Assembly (NCBI GenBank): GCA_047630175.1
Contig: JBLHVI010000023.1
Span: 1 to 45,723 of the forward strand
Source of the DNA: UBA4582 sp047630175
Lineage (GTDB): Bacteria; Pseudomonadota; Gammaproteobacteria; Pseudomonadales; Azotimanducaceae
Direction: 5' to 3'
Length of the DNA stretch: 45,723 nt
The notes under the pieces are model-generated. The model was given only the letters and a program-made list of their open reading frames with translations. It did not search any database and was not told the origin of the DNA. The translations under genes were made by a program, and so were the position numbers. Shown in pieces: positions 42,314 through 45,723 of this stretch; the stretch's first letter is position 1; each line of letters starts with the position of its first letter.

Positions 42314-43558
42314 GTGAAATTGCGAATTCTTAAACGACTGCTTGTTGCAGTTTTCGGTCTTGCCGTGTGGGGCATCATAGCTGTTTATTTTGCACTTGAG
42401 GGAGCCTGGATGAGTTCTTCTGTGGCAACGGGTGATACTGATTCGTTCTACGCTTGGGCGGTGAATGAAATTGATTCGAAGAATAAAGGCAACTCAGCGC
42501 TGGTGCTCATTGAGGATGGACAAGTCGCGAAACGCTACTTTTCGAATGTTCAAGAAAGCGTTGATGGCGATACATTGTTTCCAACAGCATCGTTTAGCAA
42601 GTGGGTGACGGCACTAGGCGTTATGTCGCTGGTGGAAGATGATCTGCTCGATCTTGACGCGCCAGCTTCACACTATCTGACGCGTTGGCAGTTGCCCGAA
42701 TCAGAGTTTGACAACGACGCAGTGACCATTCGTCGACTACTTAGCCATACCGCTGGGCTAACAGATCGACTTGGATTTGGCGATTATCAGTTTGATGAAG
42801 TGATTCCAGAGCTTGAGGACGAGCTGCGCCAACCGAGGACATCTCATGGTGAAAGCGTAGAGGTAGCTGTTGGAATAGAGCCAGGGACTGAGTTTCTGTA
42901 TTCCGGAGGCGGATATTCGATAATGCAGCTCGTCGTCGAAGAGGTCAGTGGCGTCTCGTTTGAAGCCTATATTCAGAACGTATTATTTGATCCGTTGGAT
43001 ATGGATCGGTCTACCTACGCGAGTGTCGCCAAGCTAGAAAATGTCTCGTCCTCCTATCACCTCGACGGGTCTGTGGCTCAATCGTTTCAGTACGCGTCGG
43101 CGGCCGCTACAGGGCTTGCTAGTTCGTCTAACGATTTGACTAACCTCGTAAAAACGATTCTTTCTGCAGCTAACGACCCGCTGCTAAAGCCTGCGACAAT
43201 TGCAGCGATGCGTGAACCGCATGGATTTGTGATGGGCGCTGGCATATGGGGCCTTGGAACAATGTTGTATGCGCCGTCTGGCAGCGGCGAATCTGTTTTT
43301 GGTCACGATGGCGCGAACGATCCTGCTATTAATACGACTGTCCGACTGAACCCTGACACCTCTAGCGGAATAGTGGTACTCATTTCGGGGCACCCGTCGC
43401 TTGCGACAAACATAGGTTCAGAATGGGTTCTTTGGCAAACGGGCTATGCCGATTTTCTTCAGACGGAACGAGCGCTCAAGAGCGCGGTTCTGCCATTTCT
43501 CATTGGAGGTCTCTTGTTGTTGTTTGCTGTCTTTGTATCGTCGAGATTGAGAGGCTAG
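42314..43558 (+). CDS. Beta-lactamase-fold serine hydrolase (class C / PBP4-like)
   Basis: A 414-residue protein. The first residues (about 8-28) form a membrane anchor, followed by an exported hydrolase domain. The catalytic SxxK is SFSK at 93-96, the second motif is YSG at 196-198 (in place of YxN) and the third is GHDG at the position of the KTG-type triad. A second membrane segment lies near the C-terminus (about 389-410), so the protein may be anchored at both ends in the inner membrane with the domain in the periplasm. GTG 42314 is the given start; TTG 42320 with GAGG 5 nt before it is an equally good alternative. Substrates range from peptides to esters; lactamase activity is not assured. 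Confidence 0.85.
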   Translation: MKLRILKRLLVAVFGLAVWGIIAVYFALEGAWMSSSVATGDTDSFYAWAVNEIDSKNKGNSALVLIEDGQVAKRYFSNVQESVDGDTLFPTASFSKWVTALGVMSLVEDDLLDLDAPASHYLTRWQLPESEFDNDAVTIRRLLSHTAGLTDRLGFGDYQFDEVIPELEDELRQPRTSHGESVEVAVGIEPGTEFLYSGGGYSIMQLVVEEVSGVSFEAYIQNVLFDPLDMDRSTYASVAKLENVSSSYHLDGSVAQSFQYASAAATGLASSSNDLTNLVKTILSAANDPLLKPATIAAMREPHGFVMGAGIWGLGTMLYAPSGSGESVFGHDGANDPAINTTVRLNPDTSSGIVVLISGHPSLATNIGSEWVLWQTGYADFLQTERALKSAVLPFLIGGLLLLFAVFVSSRLRG

Positions 43559-43579
43559 AACGGTCGGTGCTTTTTAGGA

Positions 43580-45723
43580 TCAATCAAGCACTTCACGCCA
43601 GTAGACGACACGATCGTTGCCACGAAAATATCCAAATGAGGCGACGCCTACAGGGTCTTCATCGCCTGCTGCGGCGGTATCCCAGTTATACTTGAGCCAT
43701 ACCGGGGCTGCGTAGGTCACATCAACGCTGCCCGTGTTTGATGCTCCCGGCGCCGACAGTAGTAACGGTGATGCGATGTCTGAAATGCCGTTTTGCATGG
43801 CAACGGGCGCGATCGGCGATGACACTGAAATTGTCGGCAAACCGTTTTGATAGTTCGCAAGAGTCGCCGCGGAATTGATGTAAGTGGTGCAGTTATCCGC
43901 AGTATTCACGGTAAAATTCGCAGCGTCGAAAAACTGTGCGCGCAGCGTCACATCAAGTGGTTCGGTTTCTGGACCAAAAGCGTTTGCCACCTGCAGTCGA
44001 CCATATTTAATCTCTGAGGTGCCGGCGAGAACCCGCGCATTACAATTGCCGTCAACCACACAGTCGGTAGCCGTTGCGGGATTCATGTCAGGCGACTGGA
44101 TCGAGCCAGAATCTATTGGGTCTACCAGCGACACGCCAAAAATTAGCCCTGTGTAAGGACCATCAGCGCTCGCTAGTCGATCGAATTGTGCGTTGACGGT
44201 CGATAGCGTGTAGACACCACTATTCCAGTTCGTGTTGCCCGCGCTCAATCGTGGTGCGAGGTTTACGCCGTTATTAGCATCTTCTACCTCTGAGCCTACG
44301 CTGGCGACAGTTGCCGTCCCTAATAAGGTTGTGTCGTAGTTGGCGAGCGGGATGCTCGCCTGTCCCAAAGCGCTGATGACATAGAAAACTGAAAGCTCGG
44401 GCTGGCTCATATACGTAAAGCCGTTACACGCCGCTGTAATGCTATTGGTGCCCAAACTGAACGCTGCCGGGAAGAAGCGGCCAACGGTACCTGATGGCGT
44501 GCTGGTGACATCACCCGCGCCTAAGTAGTTACCGTCTTGAACACTTGCAACAAGCGTGATGCTGCCAAACTCATTCCAGTTCAAGGTGGTATTGCGGAAA
44601 GTATCGCTACTAATTTTGTTAAACACCGCGCCATTAGTTAGTACACCAGCACTGCCTGCAGCTGGATAAGCAAGCGATTCCAAGCCAACGACGACTGATT
44701 CATTGTTTACCTCGTTACCGTAGTTGGGGGTAGGGCTACCCAGCGCATTTAGCGCCTGGACATTTATTGTGATATTACTGCCGGACGTCGTGAAGCCGGT
44801 GCCGGTATTGGTTGTACCAGGATTGCCTGTAACACTGATCGAAAAGTCTGCGGGTACGACGACAAACGGATTAGATGAACCTTGCAGTGATTCAGCACTA
44901 TCGGTGATAGACAGGTCAATATCACCGACATCATCATACCGTGCCGTAAACGATGCCTGACCATTGGTAAAAGTCATGTTGCCAGTTCCTAGTGTCGACA
45001 GGGTACCTGTCGTAGGGTCGTTGTAGTCGGTTGTCACGGTGATGCTTTTGGTGCCGGTGTAGGTTTCGATGATGCCACACTGGGCATTGTCAGGGTTGGT
45101 GCCGTAGGCAGCGACATGTACCACAAAGTTCTGCCCTGAGATTTGGTTGCCAAGCGGATCGTTTATGGGTACTACGGGCGGTGTCGCTAGCGCTGAGGCT
45201 GTAATCGTGAACGCGGTTGATGTGTAGACAAGATTGCCCTCGCCGTCTTGATCAACAAAAGCGCCATCGCTCACGAGAATATTAATTGCCGCTGCGCCTT
45301 CGGGGTAAAACAATGAAAAGTTTGCGACGCCATTGTCGGTGGTGTCGAACGCATAGGTTGCAATCCCATCGTCAGCAACGCTGTCTTGCAAAGTGCCGTT
45401 ACCGCTGCCCAACATCCACGTGCCGGAGCCTGTTTGTGTGTTCAACGTTACCGTTCCCTCATAGATTTCCAGAACCGTGGTGTCGGCGCTGTAGGCGGTC
45501 ACGGCTATAGACTCATTCAGGCAATAGGAAGCGGTGTTGTCATGGTCGATAACGAAGTAGCCTATGGTGGCGCCGATTGGGCAGGTTCGCGAACTACCAT
45601 CATAATTATCACCTGCATTTTGATTGGTGAAAATTGTTTGAATTCGCCCGTCACCCAGTACGGAATCGAACACGAGTGCTTCATCAATGAGCCCGTCTGC
45701 AGATGATTCACCAGTTAGGTAAG
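43580..45723 (-). CDS. MshQ-like (LamG-DUF6701) MSHA biogenesis protein, N-terminally truncated by the window
   Basis: About 714 codons are visible; the frame stays open through the right edge. The first visible part, GLIDEALVFDSVL, resembles the end of a LamG/concanavalin-like domain. The rest is a secreted beta-rich domain rich in Thr, Asn and Gly (DUF6701), with Cys pairs (CPIGATIGYF, DCVVDGNCN, DNCTTYINS) and the closing FGYFRGNDRVVYWRE that marks the C-terminus of MshQ proteins. MshQ belongs to the mannose-sensitive haemagglutinin type IV pilus locus, and the gene would be exported. The gene is convergent with the serine hydrolase gene. Other msh genes would lie beyond 45723 and are not seen. 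Confidence 0.8.
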   Translation of the reverse strand, partial: YLTGESSADGLIDEALVFDSVLGDGRIQTIFTNQNAGDNYDGSSRTCPIGATIGYFVIDHDNTASYCLNESIAVTAYSADTTVLEIYEGTVTLNTQTGSGTWMLGSGNGTLQDSVADDGIATYAFDTTDNGVANFSLFYPEGAAAINILVSDGAFVDQDGEGNLVYTSTAFTITASALATPPVVPINDPLGNQISGQNFVVHVAAYGTNPDNAQCGIIETYTGTKSITVTTDYNDPTTGTLSTLGTGNMTFTNGQASFTARYDDVGDIDLSITDSAESLQGSSNPFVVVPADFSISVTGNPGTTNTGTGFTTSGSNITINVQALNALGSPTPNYGNEVNNESVVVGLESLAYPAAGSAGVLTNGAVFNKISSDTFRNTTLNWNEFGSITLVASVQDGNYLGAGDVTSTPSGTVGRFFPAAFSLGTNSITAACNGFTYMSQPELSVFYVISALGQASIPLANYDTTLLGTATVASVGSEVEDANNGVNLAPRLSAGNTNWNSGVYTLSTVNAQFDRLASADGPYTGLIFGVSLVDPIDSGSIQSPDMNPATATDCVVDGNCNARVLAGTSEIKYGRLQVANAFGPETEPLDVTLRAQFFDAANFTVNTADNCTTYINSAATLANYQNGLPTISVSSPIAPVAMQNGISDIASPLLLSAPGASNTGSVDVTYAAPVWLKYNWDTAAAGDEDPVGVASFGYFRGNDRVVYWREVLD

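Noticed and set aside
1..45723. CRISPR arrays, phage, plasmid or restriction modules
   Set aside because: The only tandem repeats are the tRNA-derived units, which contain no unique spacers, and no cas, integrase, transposase, replication or methyltransferase genes were recognised. The HNH gene has no restriction partner.

Overview
The window reads as a chromosomal segment of a gammaproteobacterium of moderate GC, probably an uncultivated or marine-type lineage. The evidence is a cmoA-cmoB pair, an RluA-type pseudouridine synthase, a YihG-type PlsC, an MshQ-like MSHA pilus protein at the right edge, and a tRNA-Arg(UCG) of Pseudomonas type. Several acyl-CoA and oxygenase genes (two class III CoA-transferases, acyl-CoA dehydrogenase, crotonase, Baeyer-Villiger monooxygenase, sulfatase) suggest a lipid- or terpenoid-using heterotroph. 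No phage, plasmid, transposase or CRISPR module is recognisable, so this is mainly core and ordinary accessory chromosome. The taxonomic statement is inference from gene content; no search was run.

Layout. 1-1.6 kb: partial Ca2+/Na+ exchanger and a PlsC-like acyltransferase, both minus. 1.67-5.0 kb: plus-strand run of a DUF1295 membrane protein, an MFS transporter and a CoA-transferase, meeting a GNAT protein with an odd repeat-like N-terminus. 6.1-9.5 kb: divergent sulfatase and BVMO. 9.6-13.75 kb: inorganic pyrophosphatase (minus), then MFS, DAHP synthase and a transglutaminase-like protein (plus). 13.8-16.6 kb (minus): spermidine-synthase-like protein, a redoxin whose reading frame crosses an in-frame TGA at the redox-active position (probable selenoprotein), and an atypical crotonase. 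16.9-25.96 kb: exported MsrA, UvrA, CinA/MoCF-type protein, transglutaminase-TPR lipoprotein, cation/H+ antiporter and a coupled membrane metallophosphoesterase. 26-33.2 kb: acyl-CoA dehydrogenase, a structured gap, PilZ and DUF1631 genes, alpha/beta hydrolase, a 5'-nucleotidase split by TAG, and an esterase. 33.4-38 kb: RluA, CmoB/CmoA, HNH nuclease, second CoA-transferase. 38-40.6 kb: a sensorless histidine kinase translationally coupled to a REC-GGDEF-EAL protein. 40.76-41.16 kb: tRNA-Arg(UCG) followed by tandem 73-bp repeats built from its own 3' part. 41.6-45.7 kb: MAPEG protein, beta-lactamase-fold serine hydrolase and MshQ-like protein.

The two most notable signals are the probable selenocysteine codon at 15434-15436 and the tRNA-tail tandem array at 40818-41160. 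The array recalls in design the tRNA-Tyr 3'-end repeats (rtT) downstream of E. coli tyrT but is built on a different tRNA. Second-tier signals are the c-di-GMP module with an apparently degenerate EAL domain, a DAHP synthase with Gly at the position of the AroG feedback residue Pro150, a crotonase lacking both catalytic glutamates, and several unassigned hairpins and operator-like repeats.
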